Positions 29,301 to 38,289 are shown, numbered from the stretch's first letter. The stretch is DNA of 62,975 bases from Chromobacterium aquaticum (GCF_021129195.1 NZ_JAJOHW010000092.1:1-62975), one strand, 5' to 3'. Translations and numbers: made by a program. Notes: generated from the letters alone by a model not told the origin.

Positions 29301-31291
29301 TTGCTGCTGCTCTTGGTGATGTTGAAGGCGGTGCCGCTGCGCTGATCGGTGCGGGTTTGCGATTGGTTGACCACGCTGTCGATGCTGATGTCGCCGTTGC
29401 GGCTGATCGCCACCGCGTCCCGCCCGCCGCGGGCGCGGCTGCCGGCGATCGCCACGCTGTCGCCGCGCAGCGTCAGCTTGCCGCCGGCGGTCAGATCGCT
29501 GCCGTTGTTGACGGTGTCGGTCTTGCCGTTGTCACGGTTGCCGCCGCCGCCAATGCCGCCCCAATACACTTGGTCGTTGCGCTGGCTGTTCTGGTTCGTC
29601 GTCTGCTGCACGCCCAGACCGAGCGCGCCGCCCGCGTCCAGGGAGGCGTCGCGGCCGGCGGCCAGCTTGGCCGCCTTGGCGTCGATATCGCCGCTGGCGC
29701 GGATATCCAGATCACGGCCGGCGCGCAGCTGGCTTTGCGCCAGGCGCTGCTCGCTGGAAGCATGGTTCCAAGAGCCGGTTTCCAGGCTGGCGCCGTCGTT
29801 CTTGCGATTGCCCCGGTCGCTGCGGGTATCGGTTTCCGTCACGCCGCTCAGCTTCACGCCGCCGTCGGCCTGCAGGCGGATGTCCTGGCCGGCGCTGACG
29901 CTGCCGCCGCGGATGGCGATCTGGCCGCGCGGCTGCGCGCCGTCCACCGCCTGGTTGTCCGCCGCGGTCGCCGCCGCGGTCAGCGTGGCGTCCTGCTCGG
30001 CGCGGATGCGCACGCCTTCCTGGCGCTGGCTGGTTTCGCTTTGGTCGCGGTTATAGGCCCAGGAGTTTTTCCAGGCGTGATTGCTGCTGCTGGACGCGCT
30101 GTCCGCCACTTGGCTGTCCAGTGTCAGATCCTTGCCGCTGAGCGCCACATTGCGGCCATTGATGTCGGTGGCGGCCAAGGTCGCCACGTCGCCGGCGCTG
30201 AGGCTCACATCGTCGCGCGCGCTGATGACGCTGCGCTTGATGCGAGTGTCGCTGCTGTTGCTGGCGGTATTGGTTTCGCCGGTCTTCCAGATGAACCAGC
30301 TCTCGTCGTGACCGCTGTCCTGAGTGGTGGAAGTCTCCGCCCTGCCGCGGCTGTCGATCTGGCGCGCGGCCAATGCCACCTTGCCTTCGCTGGCGCGGAT
30401 CTGCGCGCCTTCCAGCGCCAGTTTGCCCTGGCGCGCGTCCACCGACACTTCCTGCGTGCCGTTCAGGCTGCCGCCCACATTGACGCCGGCGCCATCGGCG
30501 GTGCTGATGATATTGATGCGGCCGGCCTGCATCGCGCCCAGGAACACGCTGTCCAGCGAGCCCACGCCTTCCGGCGCCTTATCGCTGCGCAACACCTTGG
30601 CGTCCTTGCCCTGGTAATCCACCAGGTTGAAGCCGGCGCGGACATTCAACTGCTCGCGCGCGGCGACATTGCCGCGCACATCGATGCGCGGCGCGATCAG
30701 GTCCAGCACATTGACGCCGCTCAGGCCGGCGCCGTTGACGCTGAGCGCGTTGCCGTTCATCGCCGCCTGCAAGGAGGTGATGGCGCCGTTTTCGATATTG
30801 GCGTTGCCCACCAGCAGCGACGCACGCGGCGTGTTGATAAAGCCGCAGCCGCTGCAAGTGATGCCGTTGGGGTTGGCCAGCACATAGTCGGCGGCCTTGC
30901 CGAACACTTCCTGCTTGCCCAGCAGCAAGGACGGGTTGCGGCTGATCACTTCGTTCAAGATCACGCTGGCTTCGCGCCCGCCCAGCAAGACATTGGCGCC
31001 CAACTGGCCGGCCAGTTGCGATTGGCCGCCGGCGGTGGAGTTGTTGAACACCGCGCCGGGCTTGCCGACATTGAAATCCTGGTATTGGTTATGCGACAGG
31101 CCCGCGGCGCTGGGCGCCACGATATTGACCACCGCCGCGCCGTTGGCGGCGTTGCTCACCTGCGGCTGCGCGCCGCTGCCGCCGGCGACGATGCCGGCCG
31201 CCATCGCGGCTTCCACCGCCCAAAACGCCAGGGTCAGCGCCGCGGCCACTTTCCCCGTTACCGATAAGCCGAAATTTATTTTTTTCTTCAT
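26354..31291 (-). CDS. two-partner secretion exoprotein (filamentous hemagglutinin-like TpsA)
   Basis: About 1645 residues. A signal peptide (MKKKINFGLSVTGKVAAALTLAFWAVEAAMA) is followed by the TPS secretion domain (~35-260) with NQYQDFNVGKPGAVFNN and YVLANPNGITCSGCGFINT, containing the NPNG motif and a CxxC pair. The rest is a beta-helix repeat domain rich in hemagglutinin repeats (G-S-x-V, AGGDLS, NVSLNAAQD). It ends without a VENN linker or toxin domain, and no immunity-like gene follows, so it looks like an adhesin rather than a contact-dependent inhibition effector. A start at 31309 is possible. TpsB lies just upstream on the same strand. Confidence 0.93.
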   Translation of the reverse strand: MKKKINFGLSVTGKVAAALTLAFWAVEAAMAAGIVAGGSGAQPQVSNAANGAAVVNIVAPSAAGLSHNQYQDFNVGKPGAVFNNSTAGGQSQLAGQLGANVLLGGREASVILNEVISRNPSLLLGKQEVFGKAADYVLANPNGITCSGCGFINTPRASLLVGNANIENGAITSLQAAMNGNALSVNGAGLSGVNVLDLIAPRIDVRGNVAAREQLNVRAGFNLVDYQGKDAKVLRSDKAPEGVGSLDSVFLGAMQAGRINIISTADGAGVNVGGSLNGTQEVSVDARQGKLALEGAQIRASEGKVALAARQIDSRGRAETSTTQDSGHDESWFIWKTGETNTASNSSDTRIKRSVISARDDVSLSAGDVATLAATDINGRNVALSGKDLTLDSQVADSASSSSNHAWKNSWAYNRDQSETSQRQEGVRIRAEQDATLTAAATAADNQAVDGAQPRGQIAIRGGSVSAGQDIRLQADGGVKLSGVTETDTRSDRGNRKNDGASLETGSWNHASSEQRLAQSQLRAGRDLDIRASGDIDAKAAKLAAGRDASLDAGGALGLGVQQTTNQNSQRNDQVYWGGIGGGGNRDNGKTDTVNNGSDLTAGGKLTLRGDSVAIAGSRARGGRDAVAISRNGDISIDSVVNQSQTRTDQRSGTAFNITKSSSKGNASQQQAVNAELKSDTNLTIQSAKDVAISGSQVRAGGELNVAANGDIKVAASQTRDTVKSKDTELALRGVGEITGDKQYRGGVRIEHSSSSVDRDATQNQAATLSGDKVALNAQGDLTVTGSKLNAGAGGAALSGQNVSLNAAQDTVKESKSSSVTGGGIYIDAGLDKTGVALGVDQKNSRSQSDSSTAQVSAINSKGGVSIVAGNGEGDIRNQGTQVKADGDIKLAGGRIDNQAANSTQKTTTDSSHWGVEVGVNADYSGVTRPLVAAGEKVVKGDVIGAAGAAGDLGAANLGVDVGVKAGVGSETRQSSTAQASSLNGGNIKVDAKAGLSDQGTQYQAGNTVEIKADSHQFSAAANTQSQSGSKTEADVGVRVYTTTGEDVNVKAAGSGSTVTSASSSSTAVTGGIRAGNGVKVDVDNNAAYQGVAISGGKGAASVNAGGDLSFSQANNTSSSEQRTVGGKANLAITTSPIESGGKNVGGSGGVAVNVDKQQAKSSSAVTGGVDADAGVSLTAGGKLGLQGDKIASRGDVTLQGDKVEFKAAESSADKSGSQWGFDLKAGGSQSNGQDKASKGFNVGAGGNYASTDESSRSQAGGSVVSGGKASIESGSGGIRLSGTQVQGDSAKLDSQGDIRLESAQSSSQRNNWSVAGNIGGGNKASSDKENGQIKPDSTKNVHDIKAGLEVKVDQQDKLSNANASVTAKQQVELNAEGNATLAGANVSGKTVTGQVGGKLALESRQDRDNSVKVDVALGVNSSNGKEDGLVDQVADKAGPLKDKVKEKGTELVNAASDKVKEKYDSFAFNKGLKEDTTNAVSFNANSETVTLPEQPTSGPAKSGTLDTLARKGGNTLKDKLLNAQDKGTELKADVDVSVKRDNSVGTVTGIAGADGVTLQVGGKTQLTGATVSSANGKVDLGDSKVEAADIATERYNGGGGVKLNSTPSGILKQAVSDVTSGKAPLIRAEHENTPTVVKGGIQGK

Positions 31292-31422
31292 GATTTGAGT
31301 CCCGTTCATTCAGAGAACAAGCAGATTCGGTCCAAAACCGTCTATCCAGACAACCCATGTTCCGTGGGCCTTTCCAGCCTGCCAGCCGGATTCGTCCACG
31401 ATGAAACATACGTTTGATTTCG

Positions 31423-31451
31423 AATCTACGTCTCTTTTTAAATCAATTCAA
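31423..31451 (-). promoter_or_regulatory. candidate internal promoter for tpsA
   Basis: On the minus strand TTGAAT (31451-31446), 17 bp, and TAGATT (31428-31423), in the AT-rich 230-bp tpsB-tpsA gap. Confidence 0.45.
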
Positions 31452-31537
31452 ATGAAATACTGCCAATATCGCTTAGTCGCCTTCGCGGCGAATTTCTTTC
31501 AAAAAAAGTTCACGTCAAAAAATAAATCACAACGACA

Positions 31538-33247
31538 TCACCAGGACAGCGCCAGTTTGGCGAATAGCTGATGTCCTTCCTGCTGCCAGCCGGCCGGCTT
31601 GTACAAGGGCCGGCTGTACTCCAGGTCCAGGCTGGCCTTGCGGTAGCTGAAAGCCAGACCCAGGCTGGCGCCGGCAATACTCTGCCATTGCTGAACCGAG
31701 CGATGCGGCAACACCCGGCCGCCGTCCAGACCGATACGCGGCGTCACGCCGATGCCGGCCAGTTCGAAGCGGCGCGACAAGGTATTGCGCCAGGACCAGC
31801 CGGTTTCCCCGGCCAGGGTGTTGCGGCGGAAACCACGCACCGCGCTGGCGTCGGACACATCCATCTGTTCGACGCCGGGCAGATAATCGCGGCTGGTCTG
31901 GCCAGTCAGCGCGCTATTGAGCTGGTACGGTCCGCCAGGCAGGCCCAGGCTTTGAAACCAGTTCAGCGACGCCTTCCACTTGGTGAACTGCGGATTGGGA
32001 CCGTCCGGCGCGCGCGGGTCCGGCGCGCTGGCGCCCAGCCAGCGCGTGCCGCGCTGCACGCCGGCGTCAGCGATCAATACGCCGCCGCTGAGCAATTGCA
32101 AGCGCGACAGCCCCAGTTCGGCCACGCTCAGCGTCGGGCTGGTGATCTCGATCTCGCTGTCGAGAAAATAATTGCGCACCCGCTTATGCGTCAGTTGCGC
32201 CATCAGCGAAGTGGTCTGGTCCTGGCCGCGGCTCAGCACCCGGTCCACGCGCAGGCCGCTCTGTGCGGTGCGCCCGGACAAATTCACCGCGCTGTACTGC
32301 AATTGCAGCGGGTTCAGATAATCGGCGCGGCTGGCGAAGGCGCTGAAAGTCCAATAGCCGTAAGGCAGGGAATAAAACAGCGATTCGCTGCGGCTATGCC
32401 GCACCGCGTTGTCGTTGCTGGTGCGCTGCGCCGACACGCTGACGAAATCGGACAGACCCAGCGGGCTGTCCCAGGACAGGCCCACGCCGGCCTGCACCCG
32501 GCCGGTGCTGTCGCGGCCGGTGTTGTCGGCGTTGAAGTTCAAGCGCCAGGGCGCGTCCTTATTGTTGCGCAGGCTGAGGATGGAGCCGCCCACGGTCTCG
32601 CCGGGCAGGATGTCCAGCGTTGCCTTGCTGGACGGCAGGCGGTTGGCCTGGTCCAGCCCCTGGTCGGCGTCGTGTATGTTCAGCGGCCGGCCGATCACGC
32701 CGGGAAACAAGGTGGCCGGATTGCTGCGCCGGTCGTCGCTGACGATCTTCTCCACCCGTCCTTCGTGCACGCGCAAGATCAGCACGCCCTGCTCGTCCGG
32801 CCCTTCGGCCGCCACGCGCGCGGCGATATAGCCCTTCTTCAGATAGAGCTGGGTCAAGCCGCGGCTATAGCGGTTCAACTCTTCGTTGTTCAGGCAGTCG
32901 CTGGCCAGTTCGCCCAGAGACGCCACTTCCTTGCGGCTCAGCAGCTTGATGCCGGCCAGGCGCACGCCCTTGACGCGCAGGCAGTCCATCTCGCCCATCT
33001 CCGCCGCTTCCGGCCGGTGCATGGTATTGCTGTCCGGCAGCATCTGCCGCAAGCGCTGCTGCTGGATGATGGCGTCGAAACGGCGGCTGTTGTCCTGCAA
33101 CAGGCGCCGCGAATCGTTTTCCATCTGCTGATGCATGCTGCCAGACATGCCGGGCACTTCCGCGGCCTGCGCCGCCACGCCCCAGCAGACGATCCCCGCC
33201 ATCTGCCAGAACTGAGCTGGCGATGGTTTTTTGTATTTAATCATCAT
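31538..33247 (-). CDS. two-partner secretion outer-membrane transporter (TpsB, ShlB/FhaC family)
   Basis: 569 residues. A signal-peptide-like start (QFWQMAGIVCWGVAAQA) is followed by a helical plug region (MHQQMENDSRRLLQDNSRRFDAIIQQQ), POTRA domains (~90-240, with LYLKKGYIAARV and GRVEKIVSDD) and a 16-strand beta-barrel. The barrel carries the lid-loop motif VRGF in DASAVRGFRRNTLAGETGW and ends with aromatic LALSW. It exports the adjacent TpsA across the outer membrane. An almost perfect Fur box lies 60-75 bp upstream. Start 33247 or 33244; the ribosome site is weak. Confidence 0.93.
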   Translation of the reverse strand: MMIKYKKPSPAQFWQMAGIVCWGVAAQAAEVPGMSGSMHQQMENDSRRLLQDNSRRFDAIIQQQRLRQMLPDSNTMHRPEAAEMGEMDCLRVKGVRLAGIKLLSRKEVASLGELASDCLNNEELNRYSRGLTQLYLKKGYIAARVAAEGPDEQGVLILRVHEGRVEKIVSDDRRSNPATLFPGVIGRPLNIHDADQGLDQANRLPSSKATLDILPGETVGGSILSLRNNKDAPWRLNFNADNTGRDSTGRVQAGVGLSWDSPLGLSDFVSVSAQRTSNDNAVRHSRSESLFYSLPYGYWTFSAFASRADYLNPLQLQYSAVNLSGRTAQSGLRVDRVLSRGQDQTTSLMAQLTHKRVRNYFLDSEIEITSPTLSVAELGLSRLQLLSGGVLIADAGVQRGTRWLGASAPDPRAPDGPNPQFTKWKASLNWFQSLGLPGGPYQLNSALTGQTSRDYLPGVEQMDVSDASAVRGFRRNTLAGETGWSWRNTLSRRFELAGIGVTPRIGLDGGRVLPHRSVQQWQSIAGASLGLAFSYRKASLDLEYSRPLYKPAGWQQEGHQLFAKLALSW

Positions 33248-33307
33248 CGGATTCGTAACTATTTTTAAATAAAGGAAAACAGAAATTCCATGACGCGTCC
33301 AGACTAA

Positions 33308-33322
33308 TGAGAATAATTATCA
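33308..33322. promoter_or_regulatory. candidate Fur box upstream of tpsB
   Basis: TGAGAATAATTATCA matches the 7-1-7 Fur inverted repeat TGATAATnATTATCA at 13 of 14 defined bases. It lies in an AT-rich stretch upstream of the tps operon and nowhere near another start codon, which suggests iron repression of tpsB-tpsA. Confidence 0.65.
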
Positions 33323-33393
33323 AATAATGACACTATTACCCAGACTTGATGCCAGCCTTGCGGCCTTAACGCAACAGAAAATTCAATACGAAT

Positions 33394-33418
33394 AAAAAAA
33401 CCCGGCCAATGGCCGGGC
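33394..33418 (-). terminator. alr terminator
   Basis: On the minus strand CCCGGCC-ATT-GGCCGGG is followed by seven Ts, about 50 bp after the alr stop. Confidence 0.92.
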
Positions 33419-33470
33419 TTATCCCTTAGTCGTTTGATTCTGAAATATCTTTCAGAAGATCAGAAAAAAC

Positions 33471-34538
33471 TTATTCGAATATAAAGCGAGCGCGCTTGAT
33501 ATTGCACAGCAATTCATAGGAAATGCTGCCGGCGGCGGCGGCCACCTCGTTGACCGACACCGTGTCGCCCCACAGCTCCACCTCGCTGCCGATGCCGGCG
33601 GCGGGCAGTTCGCTCAGGTCCACGGTGATCATGTCCATCGACACCCGGCCGATGATGCGCGAGCGGCGGCCGTCCACCGCCACCGGGCTGCCGCTGGACG
33701 CCAGCCGCGGATAGCCGTCGGCGTAGCCGCCGGCAATCAGGCCCACCCGGGTCGGCCGTTCGGTGACGAAGTTGTTGCCGTAGCCGATGGGCTCGCCGGC
33801 GGCCAGCTCGCGCACGCCGAAGATGCGGCTGCTCAGCCGCATCACCGGTTTCAGCTCATCGCCCTGCGGGAAACCCGCCGGCAGCGGGCTGGCGCCGTAA
33901 AGCAGGATGCCGGCGCGGCCCCAGTCGCGGCGCGCGCGCGGATGGCACAGGATGCCGGCGGAATTGGCCACGCTCTCCTCCCCCGGCAGGCCGGCGGTGG
34001 CTGCGTCGAAGCTTTCGATCTGCGCCAGGGTCATCGGCACCGTCGGCTCGTCGGCGCGGGCGAAGTGGGTCATCTTGACGATGCTCTCCGCCTTGCCGCT
34101 GGCCTGCAAGCGTTCCCAGGCCGCGCGGTAATGCCGCGGCAGAAAGCCCTCGCGGTGCATGCCGCTGTCCAGCATCAGCCAGACGCGGAACGGCGCAGCA
34201 GGCTGGGACTCCTCCAGCATGCGCAGCTGTTCTTCGCTCTGCACCACCAGCCACAAGCGGTGGCGCTCGACCTCGGCCAGTTCGGCGGCCTCGAACACCC
34301 CTTCCAGCAACAGGATGGGCGCGCTCACGCCGGCGGCGCGCAGGTGCAGCGCTTCCTCAAGACAGGCGACGGCGAAACCGTCGGCGACATCGGCCAGCGC
34401 CTGGGCACAACGCGCCGCGTCGTGGCCGTAGCCGTTGGCCTTCAGCACCGCCAATACCCGCCCGCCGTGCTGGCGCTTGGCCAGCAGGTAGTTGTCGCGC
34501 AGGTATTGAGTGCGGATGGTGGCGATCAGCGGCCGCAT
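33471..34538 (-). CDS. dadX: alanine racemase (catabolic, DadX-like)
   Basis: 355 residues, PLP enzyme interconverting L- and D-alanine. Seen: the PLP lysine K33 in VLKANGYGHDA, LMLDSGMHREGF, and the C-terminal domain with GYADGYPR and IGRVSMDMITVDL, including the tyrosine base region. It starts 2 bp after the dadA stop (ATG 34538; a TTG at 34544 overlapping that stop is possible), so translation is coupled. The dadA-dadX order marks it as the catabolic racemase rather than the biosynthetic Alr. Confidence 0.93.
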   Translation of the reverse strand: MRPLIATIRTQYLRDNYLLAKRQHGGRVLAVLKANGYGHDAARCAQALADVADGFAVACLEEALHLRAAGVSAPILLLEGVFEAAELAEVERHRLWLVVQSEEQLRMLEESQPAAPFRVWLMLDSGMHREGFLPRHYRAAWERLQASGKAESIVKMTHFARADEPTVPMTLAQIESFDAATAGLPGEESVANSAGILCHPRARRDWGRAGILLYGASPLPAGFPQGDELKPVMRLSSRIFGVRELAAGEPIGYGNNFVTERPTRVGLIAGGYADGYPRLASSGSPVAVDGRRSRIIGRVSMDMITVDLSELPAAGIGSEVELWGDTVSVNEVAAAAGSISYELLCNIKRARFIFE

Positions 34539-34540
34539 GC

Positions 34541-35848
34541 TCAAGCGCCCGCCACGGCCGGCCGCGCGGCCGGCACCACCAGGGTCTCGCCCTGTTTGGC
34601 GTAGCGCTGCATGGACAGACCGTCCAGGCTGATCTCCGGCTTGGCGCCGGTGATGATGTCGGCCAGCACCTTGCCGGAGCCGGCGCCCATGGTCCAGCCC
34701 AGGGTGCCGTGGCCGGTGTTCAGCGACAGATTGGCGAAGCGGGTGCCGCCGACGATGGGCGTGCCGTCCGGCGTCATCGGGCGCAGACCGGTCCAGAAGC
34801 TGGCGGCCGGGATGTCGCCGCCGTTCGGATACAGATCGCCCACCACCATTTCCAGCGTTTCGCGGCGGCGCGGGTTCAGCGACAAATCGTAGCCGGACAG
34901 CTCGGCCATGCCGCCGACGCGGATGCGGTCGTCGAAGCGGGTGATCGCCACCTTGTAGGTTTCATCCAGCACCGTGGACACCGGCGCGCCGGCCGGATTG
35001 GTGATCGGCACGGTCAGCGAATAGCCCTTGACCGGGTAAACCGGAATATCGATGCCCAGCGACTTGACCATGTCGCGGGAGAAGCTGCCCATCGCCACCA
35101 CGTAGTGATCGGCGGTCAGCAAATCGTCGCCGATGCGGATGCCGGTGATGCGCTTGCCGTCGCTCTCGATACCGTCCACGCTCACGCCGAAACGGAACTT
35201 CACGCCCTTGGCGCGCGCCATCTCGGCCAGGCTGGCGGTGAACAGATTGCAATCGCCGGTTTCGTCATTGGGCAGTTGCAGGCCGCCGGTCAGCTTGTGC
35301 TTGACGCTGGCCAACGCCGGCTCCACCTCGGCGCAGCCGTCCCGGTCCAGCACCTTGAAATCCACGCCGCATTCCTTGAGCACGGCGATGTCCTTGCTGA
35401 CGCCATCGACCTGGGCCTGGCTGCGGAACAGCTGCAGCGTGCCGCCCTGGCGCGCCTCGTAGCCGATGCCGGTTTCGACGCGCAGCTCTTTCATCTTGTC
35501 GCGGCTGTATTCGGCCAGACGCATCATCCGGCTCTTGTTCACCGCGTAAGCATCTTCATTGCAGTTGGCCAGCATCTTGGCGATCCACTGCAGCTGGTAC
35601 AGGCTGCCGTCCGGCTTCACCGCCAGCGGCGCGTGACGCTGGAACAGCCATTTGGCCGCCTTCAGCGGAATGCCCGGCGCGGCCCAGGGGGTGGAATATC
35701 CGGGGGAAATCTGGCCGGCATTGCCAAAGCTGGTTTCCAAGGCCACGCCTTCCTGGCGCTCCAGCACCGTCACATCGCAGCCCGCCTTGGCCAGATACCA
35801 AGCCGTGGACACACCCAGAACACCGCCGCCCAGCACGATCACCTTCAT
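34541..35848 (-). CDS. dadA: D-amino acid dehydrogenase small subunit
   Basis: 435-residue FAD enzyme oxidising D-alanine to pyruvate and ammonia, passing electrons to the respiratory chain. Seen: the N-terminal dinucleotide fold [51 protein letters not shown], and the C-terminal [18 protein letters not shown]. It forms an operon with dadX and is divergent from an Lrp-type regulator, the usual arrangement for alanine-responsive control. Confidence 0.96.
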   Translation of the reverse strand: MKVIVLGGGVLGVSTAWYLAKAGCDVTVLERQEGVALETSFGNAGQISPGYSTPWAAPGIPLKAAKWLFQRHAPLAVKPDGSLYQLQWIAKMLANCNEDAYAVNKSRMMRLAEYSRDKMKELRVETGIGYEARQGGTLQLFRSQAQVDGVSKDIAVLKECGVDFKVLDRDGCAEVEPALASVKHKLTGGLQLPNDETGDCNLFTASLAEMARAKGVKFRFGVSVDGIESDGKRITGIRIGDDLLTADHYVVAMGSFSRDMVKSLGIDIPVYPVKGYSLTVPITNPAGAPVSTVLDETYKVAITRFDDRIRVGGMAELSGYDLSLNPRRRETLEMVVGDLYPNGGDIPAASFWTGLRPMTPDGTPIVGGTRFANLSLNTGHGTLGWTMGAGSGKVLADIITGAKPEISLDGLSMQRYAKQGETLVVPAARPAVAGA

Positions 35849-35984
35849 TTTCTCTCTCCGTTTGCAGCACTACATGGCTATAGTGATTTTGCGTAGTATA
35901 TTAATGAAACACTGGGTTTTTTCACCAAAGTAGCGTCAGACTACAGATTTTTAAACTGCAAACTTTTATATACATAGTGAAAAC

Positions 35985-36473
35985 ATGAAGAAAAGTTCAA
36001 GCAGCGACAAAGCGCTGGATAAAACCGACCTGAAAATCCTGCGCCTGCTGCAGAAAAACGGCCGCATCTCGATGACGGAACTCTCTGAAAAGGTGGGACT
36101 TTCCACCACGCCGTGCACCGAGCGGGTACGCCGCATGGAGCGCGACGGCATCATCGAAGGCTATTACGCCCGCCTCAATCCGCATGCGATGGGCGCGGCG
36201 CTGCTGGTGTTCGTGGAGATCAAGCTGGAAGCCAAATCCGGCAATATCTTCGACGCCTTCCGCCGCGAAATCATGCGTATCCCGGAAATCCTGGAATGCC
36301 ACCTGGTGTCCGGAGAATTCGACTACCTGATCAAGGCGCGCATCCCGGACATGTCGATGTATCGCAAGCTGCTGGGCGACATCCTGCTGCAACTGCCCTC
36401 GGCCAAGGAATCCAAGAGCTATGTGGTGATGGAAGAGGTCAAGGAGACGCTGCAACTACCGCTGGGAGAATAA
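35985..36473 (+). CDS. Lrp/AsnC family transcriptional regulator
   Basis: 162 residues. The N-terminal helix-turn-helix (LDKTDLKILRLLQKNGRISMTELSEKVGLSTTPCTERVRRMERDGIIEGYYA) and the C-terminal RAM domain (AALLVFVEIKLEAKSGNIFDAF, HLVSGEFDYLIKARI) are both complete. It shares a 136-bp AT-rich divergent region with dadA and probably activates dadA-dadX in response to alanine, as known for Lrp and DadR. It is close to genuine Lrp in length. Confidence 0.93.
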   Translation: MKKSSSSDKALDKTDLKILRLLQKNGRISMTELSEKVGLSTTPCTERVRRMERDGIIEGYYARLNPHAMGAALLVFVEIKLEAKSGNIFDAFRREIMRIPEILECHLVSGEFDYLIKARIPDMSMYRKLLGDILLQLPSAKESKSYVVMEEVKETLQLPLGE

Positions 36474-36502
36474 ATTAACCCTTTAAAATCATGCGATTGC
36501 AC

Positions 36503-36516
36503 TTGATTTAAATCAA
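36503..36516. promoter_or_regulatory. perfect FNR/ANR box
   Basis: TTGATTTAAATCAA matches the FNR-family consensus TTGATnnnnATCAA at every defined base. It lies about 90 bp before the chemoreceptor start and 30 bp after the Lrp gene. A clear -10 at the class II distance was not seen. Confidence 0.7.
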
Positions 36517-36598
36517 AAAAGGCTTGCATTCCCCTTCCGTCTCAGCCAAACCACAAGCAGCTGTTGCTTGAGTGAAACTACCTAGGCGGGAGATGAGG

Positions 36599-37726
36599 AT
36601 GTTCGGCTTCATGAAGGCGGTCGACAAGACCGCGGACGCGGCGCGCCAGGTGCGCCAACTGGAAAGCGTGCTGGACCACGCCGACAATCTGATCATGCTG
36701 TGCGACACCAGCCGCGACAACACAATCTTTTACATGAACAAGACCGCGCGCGAGATTCTGGGCCGGCATCGAGAAATGATGAACCAGAAATTCCGCGCCG
36801 GCGTCGACGTCAAGAACGCCCACGACCACAGCATCCACCAATTCCACCGCGACCCGGAGCACAACCGCCGCATCCTGGCCGATCTGGCCAGCCGCAAGAT
36901 AGACCAGCATATCGCGATGATTCCGGTGGGCGAGGTCATGTTCAAGACCAAGGTGTTTCCAATCTGGGACACCGCCCATCCCGATCAACTGCTGTGCTTC
37001 ATGGCCAGTTTTCAGGACGTGTCCGCCGAAGTGCGCGCCCAGCAGCTGCAGGATCAAGGCAATCAGCGCCGCGAATTCCTGGAGGTCCGCATCAACGAGT
37101 TGTCGGAAAACATGCAGGCGATGAGCGCCACCATCCAGAACGTGGCGGTGCAAACCGCCTCCGCCTCCGAATCCTCCGAGCTGATGCTGGGCGAGGCCAA
37201 GAAAAGCATGGCCATCGTCAGCGACACCAACCAGGGCATGCTGCAGGTGGGCGCCATGGTGCGCCAGACCGCGGACAGCCTGGTCTCGCTGGGCCAACGC
37301 TCGGAAGCCATCGGCCACATCGTCAACGTGATCAAGGATATCGCCGACCAGACCAATCTCTTGGCCTTGAACGCGGCGATCGAGGCGGCGCGCGCCGGCG
37401 AGATGGGCCGCGGCTTCGCCGTGGTGGCGGACGAGGTGCGCAAGCTGGCCGAGCGCACCACCAAGGCCACCCAGGAAATCGGCGACATGATCCGCGCGAT
37501 CCAGGGCGAGGTGCAGCAAAACGTGCGCGCCATCGAGCAAGGCCGCGAACAGGTGCAGACCACGGAAAGCGACTTCCAGCGCGCCGAGGGCGCCTTGCAA
37601 ACCATAGTCGGCGAGATCAACACCATGCGCAATTTCGTGGTGGAAATCGCCAACGCCGCGGAAGAACAGGCCGCCACCTCGCAGGACATCGCCGATAAGC
37701 TCAGCGACATCACCCGGCAGGACTGA
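36599..37726 (+). CDS. soluble methyl-accepting chemotaxis protein with N-terminal PAS domain
   Basis: 375 residues without any membrane segment, so it acts in the cytoplasm. Residues ~15-140 form a PAS-like domain ([36 protein letters not shown], later [12 protein letters not shown]). Residues ~170-375 are the coiled-coil signalling domain with the conserved hairpin [38 protein letters not shown]. No C-terminal CheR-binding pentapeptide is seen. GGGAG six bases upstream favours ATG 36599, with 36593 possible. Together with the FNR box this suggests an energy- or oxygen-related sensor expressed under low oxygen. Confidence 0.92.
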   Translation: MFGFMKAVDKTADAARQVRQLESVLDHADNLIMLCDTSRDNTIFYMNKTAREILGRHREMMNQKFRAGVDVKNAHDHSIHQFHRDPEHNRRILADLASRKIDQHIAMIPVGEVMFKTKVFPIWDTAHPDQLLCFMASFQDVSAEVRAQQLQDQGNQRREFLEVRINELSENMQAMSATIQNVAVQTASASESSELMLGEAKKSMAIVSDTNQGMLQVGAMVRQTADSLVSLGQRSEAIGHIVNVIKDIADQTNLLALNAAIEAARAGEMGRGFAVVADEVRKLAERTTKATQEIGDMIRAIQGEVQQNVRAIEQGREQVQTTESDFQRAEGALQTIVGEINTMRNFVVEIANAAEEQAATSQDIADKLSDITRQD

Positions 37727-37798
37727 AGTAAAAACGCTTCACAAGCAAAGGATGGGGCGGAATAATGAAACGCCCCACCCTTCGCTTCGAGGCCAGAC

Positions 37799-38266
37799 AT
37801 GAGCTTAGCGTCCGTCCAGGCGTTTTTCGCCGCCCGTCAGCTGGACATCCCCATCATAGAGCTGGAAGTCAGCACCGCCACCGTGGCGGAAGCCGCCGCC
37901 GCCCACGACGTGGAGCCCGGCCGCATCGCCAAGACCCTGGCCTTCCGCCTGAACGACGGCCGCGACGTGATCCTGGTGGCGCGCGGCGACGCCCGCATCG
38001 ACAACCGCAAGTTCAAGGACGCCTTCGGCAAGGGCAAGATGCTGCCGCCGGACGAGGTGGAAGCCATCACCGGCCATCCGGTGGGCGGCGTCTGCCCGTT
38101 TGGCCTCGCCACCGAGCTGCCCATCTATCTGGACGTGTCGCTGCAAGCCTACGACGAAGTGCTGCCGGCCGCCGGCGCCGTCCACAGCGCGGTGCGGCTA
38201 TCGCCGCAGCAGCTGCACCACATCACCCAGGCCGACTGGGTGGATGTGTGCCAGGCTTTTGCCTAG
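37799..38266 (+). CDS. ybaK: YbaK/EbsC family aminoacyl-tRNA deacylase
   Basis: 155 residues of the bacterial prolyl-tRNA-synthetase-associated editing fold. Seen: AAAHDVEPGRIAKTLAFRL with the conserved lysine, VARGDARIDNRKFKDAFG, and the GHPVGGVCPFGLATELPIYLD loop. It hydrolyses mischarged tRNA such as Cys-tRNA-Pro. Its TAG stop begins a degenerate end of the TIR element. A weak hairpin (TGGGGCG/CGCCCCA, 37753-37777) precedes the gene. Confidence 0.93.
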   Translation: MSLASVQAFFAARQLDIPIIELEVSTATVAEAAAAHDVEPGRIAKTLAFRLNDGRDVILVARGDARIDNRKFKDAFGKGKMLPPDEVEAITGHPVGGVCPFGLATELPIYLDVSLQAYDEVLPAAGAVHSAVRLSPQQLHHITQADWVDVCQAFA

Positions 38267-38289
38267 AAACCATTTACGCTCCGCTGCGC
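38264..38289. repeat. degenerate end of the TTAGAAC-type TIR element
   Basis: TAGAAACCATTTACGCTC followed by CGCTGCGC resembles the element's left end (TTAGAACCTGTTTACGATC then TGCTGCGCG) and starts with the ybaK stop codon. Confidence 0.45.

Noticed and set aside
26399-31267. 1622-codon open frame on the plus strand opposite tpsA
   Set aside because: It mirrors the TpsA gene on the other strand. High GC in the real gene's third codon positions removes stops from this frame. Its translation is low-complexity (Ala, Leu, Gly, His, Gln) with no family features, whereas TpsA has a signal peptide and NPNG motif.
26354-33247. contact-dependent inhibition (CdiBAI) locus
   Set aside because: The TpsA lacks VENN and a toxin C-terminus, and no immunity ORF follows; a terminator comes directly after.
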